Assembly: GCA_030549495.1 (NCBI GenBank)
Contig: JAUIRK010000916.1
Span: forward strand, 657,501 to 721,500
Direction: 5' to 3'
Origin: Nectonema munidae
Lineage: Eukaryota > Nematomorpha > Nectonematoida > Nectonematidae
Length of the DNA stretch: 64,000 nucleotides
The position numbers and the translations under genes were made by a program. The notes under the pieces were generated by a model. The model ran no database searches, was not told where the DNA came from, and saw nothing but the letters and a program-made list of their open reading frames with translations. This document shows positions 21,536 to 31,355 of this stretch, piece after piece. How positions within the stretch are numbered: the first letter of the stretch is position 1; every line of letters starts with the position of its first letter.

Positions 21536-22996
21536 ATGCTATTTCTCTTCATAGTATTTGTTATTATCTTTTTTATATATGGGTTGTATCCAATAATGAT
21601 GTATACGATTTCGAATTTTTCTGGTCCAATGCCTTATCCATTCGTTGGGAATTTAATGGAATATGTGAAAAATGGGATTATAAAATCCCATGATAAATGG
21701 ATTAAAAAGTATGGAGAAATTTTTTTAATATATGAAGGAAGAATTCCTGCAATTATTATTGCAAATCCAAAAATTCTCAAAAACATTTTGGTAGAAGACT
21801 TTGATATTTTTCCAAATAGATTTTCCACTCCTTTTTTTAGTTTCTATTTTGAAAAAAGTTTACTTTTACTCAAAGACGATGATTGGAGAGTATTAAGAAA
21901 AAAAATAGCAAGAAATTTTAGTACTTTTAATTTAAAGTCCATGATTCCACTCATAGATAAGTGTGCCTTAAATTTAAGTAAAAATATTGAAACATTTTGT
22001 TCAGTTAACTCATTTGAAGTTAAAGAGGTTATGGATTGTTATGCTATTGATACAATTGCTTCTGTTGCTTTTGGAATAGATATAAATTCTTTTTGTGATA
22101 AAAATAGTGATTTTGTAAATAATGCAAAACAAGGGTTCGCCTCTTCTTTTAAAATGTTGTTTGGATTTCTCTTCCCTGATTTTTTTAATGTTTTGAAAAA
22201 AATTAATTGCCAAGTGAGTTTGCAAAATGAAAAATGCTTGCAATTTTTTGCTAATGTTATTGCCTCCACTATTAAAGCGAGGAAAGATCAACATCTAGAA
22301 AGAAATGATTTTCTTCAATTAATGGTAAATTATTTAGAAAGTGAATCATCTCCGTTATCTCAGGAAGAAGTAATATCTAATTGTGTTTTGTTCTTTCTTG
22401 CAGGCTTCAAAACAACCTCCATCACTCTTTCTTGGTGCTTATATATGCTTGCACAACATGAAGACATACAAGAAAAACTCTACGAAGAGATTCGCCACTT
22501 TTCAAAAGCTTCTAAATTTGATACTCTACAATACGATGATCTTAATAAGCTACCCTTTTTAGATGCTTTTGTTAAAGAAGTTTTGCGTTTTTATCCAGCT
22601 GCTGTCAATGCTGCGCGGGTAGCTTCAAATGATTATCAGATAGATAAATATTTCTTAGCTAAGGGTTCTAGAATTTTGTTTCCTATATATTACATAAATC
22701 ACCATGAAGATTTTTGGCAAGATCCAGATATTTTTAATCCTTCAAGATTCATAAACAACTCTAAAGCAAGTGATTCTATATATTTTATTACCTTTGGGTT
22801 TGGGCCTAGAAATTGTATTGGATTACGCCTAGCTATTTTAGAAATAAAAATAGCTTTGATTAAATTAATTGAAAATGTCCAATTTGCCAATACAACTGCA
22901 ACGATTAACAATATTACTCCTCTCAATACCAAAATGATACCCATAAATTTTAATTATCCAAAAAATGGTATATTTATTGGAGTAATACCGAGATGA
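21536..22996 (+). CDS. Cytochrome P450, clan 3 (CYP3/CYP6-like), single exon
   Basis: Intact 486-aa reading frame without introns. It has an N-terminal membrane anchor (residues 1-23) and a proline hinge (GPMPYPFVGN, 30-39). Other P450 motifs are the C-helix W117-x3-R121, the K-helix E348-V-L-R351, P402-S-R-F405, and the heme loop F420-G-F-G-P-R-N-C427-I-G429 with C427 as heme ligand. Overall style fits clan 3 microsomal P450s of the endoplasmic reticulum, which oxidise xenobiotics or endogenous lipophiles with NADPH-P450 reductase. The I-helix motif is A289-G-F-K292-T-T, where nearly all monooxygenases have Asp or Glu at position 292. This may alter proton delivery or reflect an unusual reaction. 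Lack of introns suggests an intron-poor lineage or a retrocopy. AATAAA follows at 23233. Confidence 0.94.
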   Translation: MLFLFIVFVIIFFIYGLYPIMMYTISNFSGPMPYPFVGNLMEYVKNGIIKSHDKWIKKYGEIFLIYEGRIPAIIIANPKILKNILVEDFDIFPNRFSTPFFSFYFEKSLLLLKDDDWRVLRKKIARNFSTFNLKSMIPLIDKCALNLSKNIETFCSVNSFEVKEVMDCYAIDTIASVAFGIDINSFCDKNSDFVNNAKQGFASSFKMLFGFLFPDFFNVLKKINCQVSLQNEKCLQFFANVIASTIKARKDQHLERNDFLQLMVNYLESESSPLSQEEVISNCVLFFLAGFKTTSITLSWCLYMLAQHEDIQEKLYEEIRHFSKASKFDTLQYDDLNKLPFLDAFVKEVLRFYPAAVNAARVASNDYQIDKYFLAKGSRILFPIYYINHHEDFWQDPDIFNPSRFINNSKASDSIYFITFGFGPRNCIGLRLAILEIKIALIKLIENVQFANTTATINNITPLNTKMIPINFNYPKNGIFIGVIPR

Positions 22997-23232
22997 ATTT
23001 TAAATTTTAAAATATTCTTCTTCTAGTCTAATGTTTTTAAATTTATTATATTTTGTTTTATTGTTATTCTTTATAGTCATACATTTTTTTTAATTAATTT
23101 TAATTTTTAAAGTGTACATTTGTAAGACTTATTGCTGAATTTTCAGCTTACAAAAATATTTGTTTTGAGATTTGAATATGTTATGACAATAAGAAATTTC
23201 ATATGAAATGTACTTTTACAAAAAAACATTAA

Positions 23233-23238
23233 AATAAA
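23233..23238 (+). promoter_or_regulatory. Candidate poly(A) signal of the P450
   Basis: The first AATAAA after the P450 stop, about 240 bases downstream in AT-rich sequence. The motif is common by chance here. Confidence 0.35.
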
Positions 23239-23492
23239 TTTTTAAAATATCATTTCTTATATCCGGAAGATAAGTCTTTGAAATAACCATATCACTGTGT
23301 CTTTTATTTGTTGTGAAAATAATGGAATATTTATACTTTCTTTCAAATTGATCAAAGCCTTTTATATCATAAGCTAACCTTTTATTTTGTTCCTAAAAAT
23401 AAATAAGAATAAATAAGCTAAGTTGCTAGAAAAAAGTCATATTTAGCACTCTCTTGATCATTTGTATACATACATGAAGATTTACACACTTT

Positions 23493-23702
23493 AGAAAAAT
23501 GAGGCTTTTGCGTCACTTGACGCTTTTGGCAGGACAGTTCATTCTGCGATGAAGAGTATTTCCACAGAAATAACAAAAACTCTTAGACTTGTAGCCTGAA
23601 TGTGTGTTAGACAGATTTGATTTAGTCACAGCAGTAACAGGACTTGCATCTGTTGTCATGTAAGCATCGGAGTTACTTTGAGCTATCTCTAGACCAAATT
23701 TT
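23493..23702 (-). mobile_element. LTR-retroelement fossil: gag zinc-knuckle fragment
   Basis: On the minus strand a short stretch reads like the nucleocapsid part of a Ty3/gypsy-type gag, with a CX2CX4HX4C knuckle (CYFCGNTLHRRMNC) after a Ser/Thr-rich segment. No LTRs, polymerase or integrase were seen nearby. It is a small broken fragment and looks old. Confidence 0.5.
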
Positions 23703-23777
23703 TGTTTTCAAGCAAAGATAGATAGATTGTGTTTGAAGCAAGGCTTATAATGAAAGCGTATTTTATTTGTTCATCTC

Positions 23778-23880
23778 AGTGGCGTACATCCTCAAAAATT
23801 TGGGTGGGGAGCGAACTTTTTTTTTTTATAATTTTCAAATTTTATTAAAAAAGAATTTTTGTCCAATGAACACACCGCCA
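23778..23880 (+). mobile_element. Solo end of the composite-element family
   Basis: cagtggcgtacatcctcaaa followed by attttgggtgggg-like sequence and ataattttcaaa matches the inner end of copies A and B (caggggcgcacatcctcaaa). Only about 100 bp is recognisable and there is no matching opposite end, so it is a truncated copy. Confidence 0.6.
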
Positions 23881-23993
23881 TTATTATCTAACATTATACT
23901 TGCACTGTAAGCTCTCAATCCCACCACAACTGCACAGATTTTATGAAGTCGAATTACCTTGTTTGTAATTCTGATTGCATCAACCTTCTAGCT

Positions 23994-25979
23994 CAGTTGT
24001 TTTCAAACTGGAGTCCGCGATGCCTCGAAGAAGTTCCATGGGGAACGAGAAGGGGACACTGAGTGAATAGTTTTTTTTTGCAAAATATTGCACCCATATT
24101 GGGTCATTAGCCATTTTTGCTAATAAATCACATTTAAAAAGAATAAATAAGTTTGTCTTTGAATTGAGTACTTTTTTTAAATTTTATTGCCTTTTATGCT
24201 TAATTTGTAAATGTGCGTTTTTCTTAATGGCTAAAAAATGAAATATGACGACTCACACTTGAAATTTCGTTTTACTGCATTAACGTCTGGTGGAGAAAAG
24301 GAACATAAGTGTCCTTTGTGTTCTGAAGTGTTAGTATCGACTTTTTTAAGCCCGTCAAGTGAAGCTTGCCCTGGTAGTGAAGCACTTGAATTCGGTAAAC
24401 AAAAATATTGGCTCAACGATTGCACAAATTTATGTTTGATAAATAACATAAGAATGTTTTTCCAAAATGTTAAGTATGGTTGAAAAGCTTCAAAAAATAT
24501 CTGTTGTTAAAAATTCCCACAACCTAGCAGAACAGTTGCAAAGATATATTGAATATGCTAAGATTCAATCTTCCTATCAAACGATACCGTTAAAAGTCGA
24601 GATATGTCTGATCACATGTCAGACGTGATTTTATTGATTTGGAATTTGATTTTCAACTTTTTTACTCAGATTGATGAAACGATGGATGTTGCAAACTTAT
24701 ATCAGCCTTGTGTTTACTTACAATATGTATATGACAAAAACCCGGTAGACAATTTTTTATTTTGCGAAACTCAGCAATATTACAACTGCAAGAGAACATT
24801 TGACAAAGTGATATTTTTTTACAGCATATGGTATTAATTCGGAATCTGGCTAAGCAAAAATCTGCCGATGTAATTGGTAGCCAGTGCGCCGAGCCATAAA
24901 ACGTGAGTATGGTTGGTTAGATGCTTGATTCCATATCTCAAGGAGTTGTGTTCGATCCTACATCAAGCTTGCTTTCCTCATAGTTCGATACAAGCGGCGC
25001 AATTGTGCCTTTTCGATGAAAACACCCTACGGTACCATTACCATTAAAATACCCGATGAGTTGAAAAATGTTTTTAATGAAGTCATTAACAGTGTTTTTC
25101 ATTAAAGCAAATGCTTCAAATCTTGTTTGTTTTCAATTTGAAAAACTCTTGTTGCATTTAAACGTGAGGTGGCTTTTCCAAAAGAAAATTTTCCAGGCGA
25201 TACTATGGAAAGAAACTCAGTAATTTCTGGAAGGCAAACTAGACATGCATGTAGAATTTTCTGATATCCATTTTCGTATATTTCTATCATTTTTAGTGAA
25301 CATATTTGAATATATGAATTCCTTTAACCTTGCGCTACAAGGAAAAGAGATAATAGTACTCCATTGTAATAAAAAAAAATGACACATTTTGAAGTGAAGC
25401 TAAGATAATTGCGTTCTTTGATAAGAAAAATTTTGCTCGATTTTCGAACATATTTGTTGATGAAAGGTTTTCATTAATAAAAATGTCCTGAATGCCATAA
25501 AATGCCAAGAAATTTCTCTTTATTTTCTTAATCTACAAAAATTTGAAAAAACTATCAATTTATCAGAAACCCGTTTATAATCTCGATTAGTAATCTGGCC
25601 TCAGAAGACTTCTATGGGAGAGTCCTATGCTTGCAAAGATTGCTCTAAAAGCTGATTCGATTTGTCACTACATATGAGTGTGAACAAGCTTTTTCCATGC
25701 TACTTGCTATTGAAACCAAATCCCGAAACAGATAGGAAGTGAGTAATGATATGAAAGTTGCATTGGCCAAAACAGAGCCAAATTTAAACAAACTGGTTTT
25801 GACAAAGCAGACGCCATCCACCCCATTAATTTTTGGATTGTTCAGACAATTTTTGAATAAACAATTGTGTCCGTTTTTTAGTACAGTAGTTTGTATGTTG
25901 ATTTATTTTTTTAAATGAGACCCCGAGCTATTAAAAAATTTTAGTTAGGTGCCGAAAATTTTTAGAAAGTTTGTGAAAC
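23994..25979 (+). mobile_element. SCAND3/ZBED5-like hAT relic with SINE insertion
   Basis: Starts CAGTTGTTTTCAAACTGG, a hAT terminus. The ends are flanked by ttctagct (23986-23993) and ttcaagct (25980-25987), an 8-bp duplication with one mismatch. The coding strand reads YDDSHLKFRFTALTSGGE then a CPLCSEVL zinc-finger start at 24238-24340, FFTQIDETMDVANLYQPCVY at 24655-24715, and C-terminal pieces near 25290 (VNIFEYMNSFNLALQGKE) and 25660 (YECEQAFSML). Many stops make it non-functional. A SINE sits at 24902-25043. Confidence 0.82.
24902..25043 (+). repeat. tRNA-derived SINE inserted in a hAT relic
   Basis: tRNA-like head ggttggttagatgcttg, B-box-like tgttcgatcct, tail catagttcgatacaagcgg and gtgccttttcgatgaaaaca. 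The sister hAT relic at 14300-15064 continues straight through the insertion point (ccataaaaccatacccgat), so an empty site exists within this window. The target duplication is a few A residues. Confidence 0.85.
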
Positions 25980-27899
25980 TTCAAGCTAAACAATAGATCA
26001 AAATCATTCATATATGATGGATCACTACTCATCAGATGTAATTAAGTCTTTATCCCTCCTTATTGCCATTTACCAGTTATTGAAACGGATGGTTACAGTC
26101 TACCTGTATAGTCTATAAAATATGCTATATTCTAACCAAGTGAATGTTTTATACCATGACTAAAAATGATCTCTTTAAATCTTTAGTGAGTTGAATTTTT
26201 CGTTGAACCGATTTTATATTTGGTGTTCGAAGGTTTAACATGTCTTTGTCTTCTAAAGATCATACGGAAAGGGTTGTATTAGAGGACTCATTGGTAATAC
26301 AGTTAGACCTCATTTATCTGACAGAAGATTATTATTAGACAACCCCACTATCCGATGCAATATTGGTTAGGAGCTAAAAGATATTTCTCAGCCTCTCATC
26401 TCACTGATTGTCCACAGGCCTGGTTCATATCAAATGAATTGGTTAGGTGGATTGATTACTCTCTACTGAAATGCATTTAAATTTTTTTAGCAACGAAATG
26501 TTTCCCAGCTTGATTAGTAACACAGAAAAACAAGGAATCATCTTATATAGCCTTCATATTCTACCTAAACATATATTCAGCCAGTAAAATAAATTGTTTG
26601 AAAATTAATTTAGAATATGGGTCTATGAATTTTTTTCTATGAATTGTCAAGTATGTAGCGGTGAATTTAAATTTGACCATTTTAAATGGAAATTGAAAGT
26701 TTAAATGGAAGAAATATTCTACAAACTTTAAATTTATATAAATGAGTTATTCCAATCTCTAAGTACGCTTAAAATTACATGAAAATGATATTATTGGTAC
26801 TAAGTTTTAGTCTAAAAACATCGCCAACTATTATAAGAAATCTTGTTAAAAAAAGATCAAACATTGAATAAAACGAATATCTAAGGATAAAAATGCTATA
26901 TATTTTATTTCTAAAATAAAAGACTTGATTGTTTAAATGATCCCCATCCCCACTTCAGGTATGAGGGGAGGGGGGGGGGGGTTGGCAAAACTGAATGGGG
27001 CGGGGAATATAAGAAACTGTATTTCAAAGGAGTTTCAGATGGGCAAATTAAATCCCCGGGGGCTTAGCCCCCCCCCCCCCCCCCTCCCCCTCTCCTTATC
27101 GACAGACATGGTTACCGTTATTAATAGGGATAAACATTTAAAGCAAATTATAGAATTCTTATATAGTTATGTGCTATAAAAAATTTTAAAAATATTTTCC
27201 TTGCTCAAAAATGTATGAGCTCTTATTTAAATGACTGGCTACATTACTGCCTCTGATCAAATTTAGCTCAAATGTGCATTACTATAACAAAGAAGTGGAC
27301 ATTAATGAAAAAAGATTTTAAATATTCATTCTAAGACTTAAACAAGAAAAGTAATATCGAAAATCTACTCAGAAGACAACAAGTCTAATAAATACTATAA
27401 AAAGATATATAATTCAGAAAATTAAAAATTATTCACAAAATTAAATCACATTGGGGGGGGGGGCGTCGCTATCTACCTGCAACATCGCAAATACGATGCA
27501 ACATGCAAATTGTGTTTGGATGAAAAAAATAAATGTGATACTTTAATTTTTCTTTTTTGTGCGACGAAGATGAATAAATTAATATTTTATTGTCGTTATC
27601 TAGTTTTCTCATAAGCGCAATGAATACAATGTCTTGAATTTCACATTTTAACGACAATTTACACTCTTTTTAATATGAAAGTGTTTTATAGCCAACTAAA
27701 AGAATACTGGCTTCTAAAATCTAGAAACTTTCATTACACGATATTACGAGTTAGAAAACGGTAACTACGCACTGAATAAAGATAACATTTAGTAATCTTT
27801 ATTAGTTTTTGGCATTCATAAATTTCTTGTGTGTAACTAAACAAGCAATATTAATAATAACCATCTTAAATTTTACTCAAAACTTGTCGCAAGAATGTC
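25980..27899. other. Stretch without genes; G/C runs and possible pogo-like end
   Basis: No gene is supported. At 26299, after TA, cagttagacctcatttatc resembles a pogo/Tigger terminus, but no partner end was found. Poly-G (26958-26982) and poly-C (27068-27091) runs frame about 90 bp, and another G-run lies at 27453-27463. Confidence 0.4.
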
Positions 27900-29987
27900 G
27901 TGTATTCAACAAAGAATGTACAGAAAATTAGTTCTTTACTAACGTTGGAGTAGCTATATGTTTGACTTTCCATGAGAGCGTTGCTGTCTTCAAGGAACAC
28001 ACTTTGCAACGTCATTTTCAAATCAAGCATCTTAATTATGGGCACAATTTATCTAATCATGAACGGAAAAGAAAGCAACTGAATTAAAAATTGCTTAAAG
28101 CAACAGCAAATGGTGCTTACTAAAACTTCGTCTTTGCAAAAGATCGTGACAAAGGCAAGTTTTGTATTAGCCAATAAAATTGCAAAACACAACAAGCCAA
28201 TTTCAGAAGCGAAATTTATTAAAGATTGCATTTTTGATGCTGTCCGAAAATAGAAGCTATATCTCTGTAGCGGATAACTAGTGTTCGTTGCATAGACTCA
28301 ATTGCAGTGAATGTTCAAGAGCAGCTTTCAAAATCTAGTACTGATTTTCACTGGTTTTCTATTGTTTTGGATGAAAGTACTGATCTTCAGGATACTGCTC
28401 AGTTACTCATTTACATGAGAGGAATAGGAATTGATGAAAACTTCCACATTACACAATAATTGCTATCAATGGAATCCCTCAAAGATACTACTACTGGAAA
28501 AGATTTGTACAATACTGTCATAAGCTATTTAATTAGGTCAGAATTAAGTTAGGATAAATGGCAAGTATTACAACAGATGGGGTCCCTGCACTTACAGGTA
28601 AGCATTCTGGGCTCGTGAGACTTATGAACGATACAATTAAGAGAGATTTTCCATTGCATAATGTGTTGTCATTTCATTGCATCATACATTACGAAAATCT
28701 CTGTATATCATCATTGCAAATCAAACATGTTATCGATCCAGTGATACATGCAGTGAATACAATAAGAGCACATGGGCTGAAACACCTGCAATTGCGAAGT
28801 TTCTTGGAAGATATGAAGGCTGATTTATCGAAAGTGCTTTTCCAAACAAATGTACGCTGGAAGCATGGCAAGAGTACTATAAAGAATGTGGGAGATCAAA
28901 ACAGATTGTCATGTTCTTCAATATGGAAAATATTTCTTGTGACTTTTCAAAGGAAATGTGATTTTGTATTTGCTGTTGACATATTGCAAAAGATAAATGA
29001 ACTAAACAGAAAACTACAAGGTAAAGAAGGTGTACTCAATTTTTGCAGTTTGAATTTGAAAATACCTATAAGTATCAATCAAATTTGCGTTTAGTTCTAA
29101 AATTTGTTTCCAAAAATATTGATTCAAATTTTACATGAAATATATGTTTTTATAGCAAATAGATCATGATGATTTCATTTCTGAACACAGTTTTCACATT
29201 TAGAGGTTTTACTACTAGTGTCAATCAAATTTGCGGTTTATGTCTGAAAACTATATCCCAAATAGTATACGTCACCCAAGAATTGTTAGAGAATTATGGT
29301 TCTCTACTGTTGGTATTACATGACGAATTTATCAGACGATTTATTTATTTCAAAGCAATGGAAGACCAGTTCAATTTACTTAACTCACCTTTTGCTTGTG
29401 ATATTTAAATAACAAGTGAAGAATTGCAGTTGAAACTGATTCATTTCCTTGCTGAGTACTCTCTGAAGAAAATGAATGAAAACAATCGCTGGTTGAATTA
29501 AATGTTTTGTCTAATCCAGGGGTCGGCAAAGTGGTCGATAACAGATCTTTAGGGGTCGATAAGATAGACAAACTTACCAAATTAATTGTGCTATGCTTTT
29601 TTACTTTATAGTAGTAATAAATCTCCATTTTCTTTTAAAACATAGCTTAGGACATTGTATAGTATATGATATATGAAACATTCTTGGTTTGTATTTTCTC
29701 TCTTAATTGTTGGACATTGATTAATGTTTTTATGAAACATTTCTATGTGGGGTGGGGGTCGATTTGAAGACAAATGTTCTATGAAGGGGTCGACGGGTAA
29801 AAAAGTTTGCCGATCTTTGGTCTAATCCTATGTAATATGTAATATAAAAAATTTCATTCCTTTGGTCACTTCAAATATAAGCTCTTATGACTATTTTATA
29901 TTTTAGCTTAATTATACTATAAAGCGGCCCTCTAACAAAATCAACTTCTGAATGTGGCCCTCGAGCTAAAAAGTTTGCCCACCCCTG
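27900..29987 (+). mobile_element. GTF2IRD2-like hAT (Charlie-type) relic
   Basis: Plus-strand pieces in order: a BED-finger-like remnant (FHESVAVFKEHTLQRHF, about 27970), MVLTKTSSLQKIVTKASFVL and AKFIKDCIFDAV (about 28110-28240), FHWFSIVLDESTDLQDTAQL (28350), then a 178-codon stretch from 28558 with MASITTDGVPALTGKHSG, a degraded H-C motif, and the inserted domain with VRWKHGKS. This order is that of GTF2IRD2/ZBED hAT transposases. The right end is GTTTGCCCACCCCTG (to 29987), a Charlie-type terminus. The left end was not found. It is frame-broken, and a MITE is inserted at 29517-29819. Confidence 0.82.
29517..29819. mobile_element. hAT-type MITE inside the GTF2IRD2-like relic
   Basis: 303 bp, ends CAGGGGTCGGCAAAG and (reverse complement) CAAAGATCGGCAAAC, with a perfect 8-bp duplication gtctaatc (29509-29516 and 29820-29827). 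Its termini resemble that of the host relic (CAGGGGTGGGCAAAC), so a related transposase probably moved it. Confidence 0.88.
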
Positions 29988-31355
29988 ACCTGAGATAAGC
30001 CATTATTTTTTTATCCAATTAAAATTTATAAATTTAAATGTGTATTTTCATAGAAGTAAAATTATGACTCTTTTTTTAAAGAAGATTCAAAATTGCAAAA
30101 ATCCAACAATGCATTTGATTCTTTATTTTGACGGAGATATCGATAAAATTCACAGCCAGAAGGATTTTTGAAGTTTTTGTTTACTATCAGATTGCTTCTT
30201 ACCGTTTTGGCTGATTGGTTCATACTATCATTGCATTGATGTCAAAGAACAAATTCTAACTATATTTTCGTTATGAGCTTGTATTGCAAAAATATATTGA
30301 GTTATTTTCAGTAACTCAGAAAAGTTATCTATAAAATGCAATTTTTTTAAAAACTCACCTATCTTTATTTTTTGTGCAATAGCTAAAAATTAGTATATTC
30401 TTTTTGATCATTCAAAATACAGAATTTGATCAAATAATTTTAAATCATTTATTTTGATATAAAATCATTTAGAGATACATACCATAAAAAATCCGGTCAT
30501 TTTAGGTTTTAGAAAAGATACGGACAAAAAATCTTTTTTTCACAAAACCGGATTTGTCCAGTAAAACCGGACGTCTTTTCAATCTTAATATTGAATTTTG
30601 TATTAAGTAATAAAAATAGAATAAACTAATTAAGAGTAATTATCAAATTATTCTCCGAATTAAGACATAGGAGCAATATCTATGGTATTACCCTCTCCTA
30701 CTCGATGTTTGAAAATTACTCCGTCTCCGAAACCCTCTATGAAAGCATGTTCTTTTTTATATAAAATAACTAAAGTGACCTTTCAAACATTTTCTTTGTA
30801 GAAAAAGGCCATCGCTTCCCATTTTTAACTTTAGAATATCTGAGTTGACTTATTAGTCAATTTGAATTCACCCCTTTTGCTTAGTTTTTATTCTTAATTA
30901 AAATGATTTAAATATTAATGATTGGTTTAGCAAAATTTCGTAATTCGATGCATCTACCTCTTTTATCGCCCTGAAATCTACTGTCACAAAGTTAAAGGCG
31001 TAGTGTAGTTAACAAATTTCCTTTGAGACTAAAAGTGTTCCAGTGATATCTATTTGTTTTACTAATATCAATTCGATTTCTCAGAAGTATAAATAAGGGT
31101 TTCCAAATGCAAAGTCTGCTTCTTGCAATGCTTTTCTGATGACATATTTGAAAAGCACGGGTTAAGGAAGTTAATTTTTCTTTTCCTTTAAAAAAGTGTC
31201 TCATTTAAAACTTTTACGTAGAAGGGTTATTTTAAATTTGTTTATTTTATATTTTACGAAGTGGATTCGAAAGTTTCATAGAGACTTGATGTGTTAGATA
31301 TAATCATGTCATATATATTTGATGATGGAACTTGATAATTAGTTTTTTAGATCTG
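29988..31355. other. Stretch 3' of the Hox gene
   Basis: AT-rich, no gene supported. Part next to 31356 should be the Hox 3' UTR. Around 30500-30580 there are repeated ccggatttgtcc/aaaaccggacg words that may be a decayed MITE. Confidence 0.4.

Noticed and set aside
26299-26480. A pogo/Tigger transposon
   Set aside because: Only one terminus-like word after TA; no partner end and no transposase.
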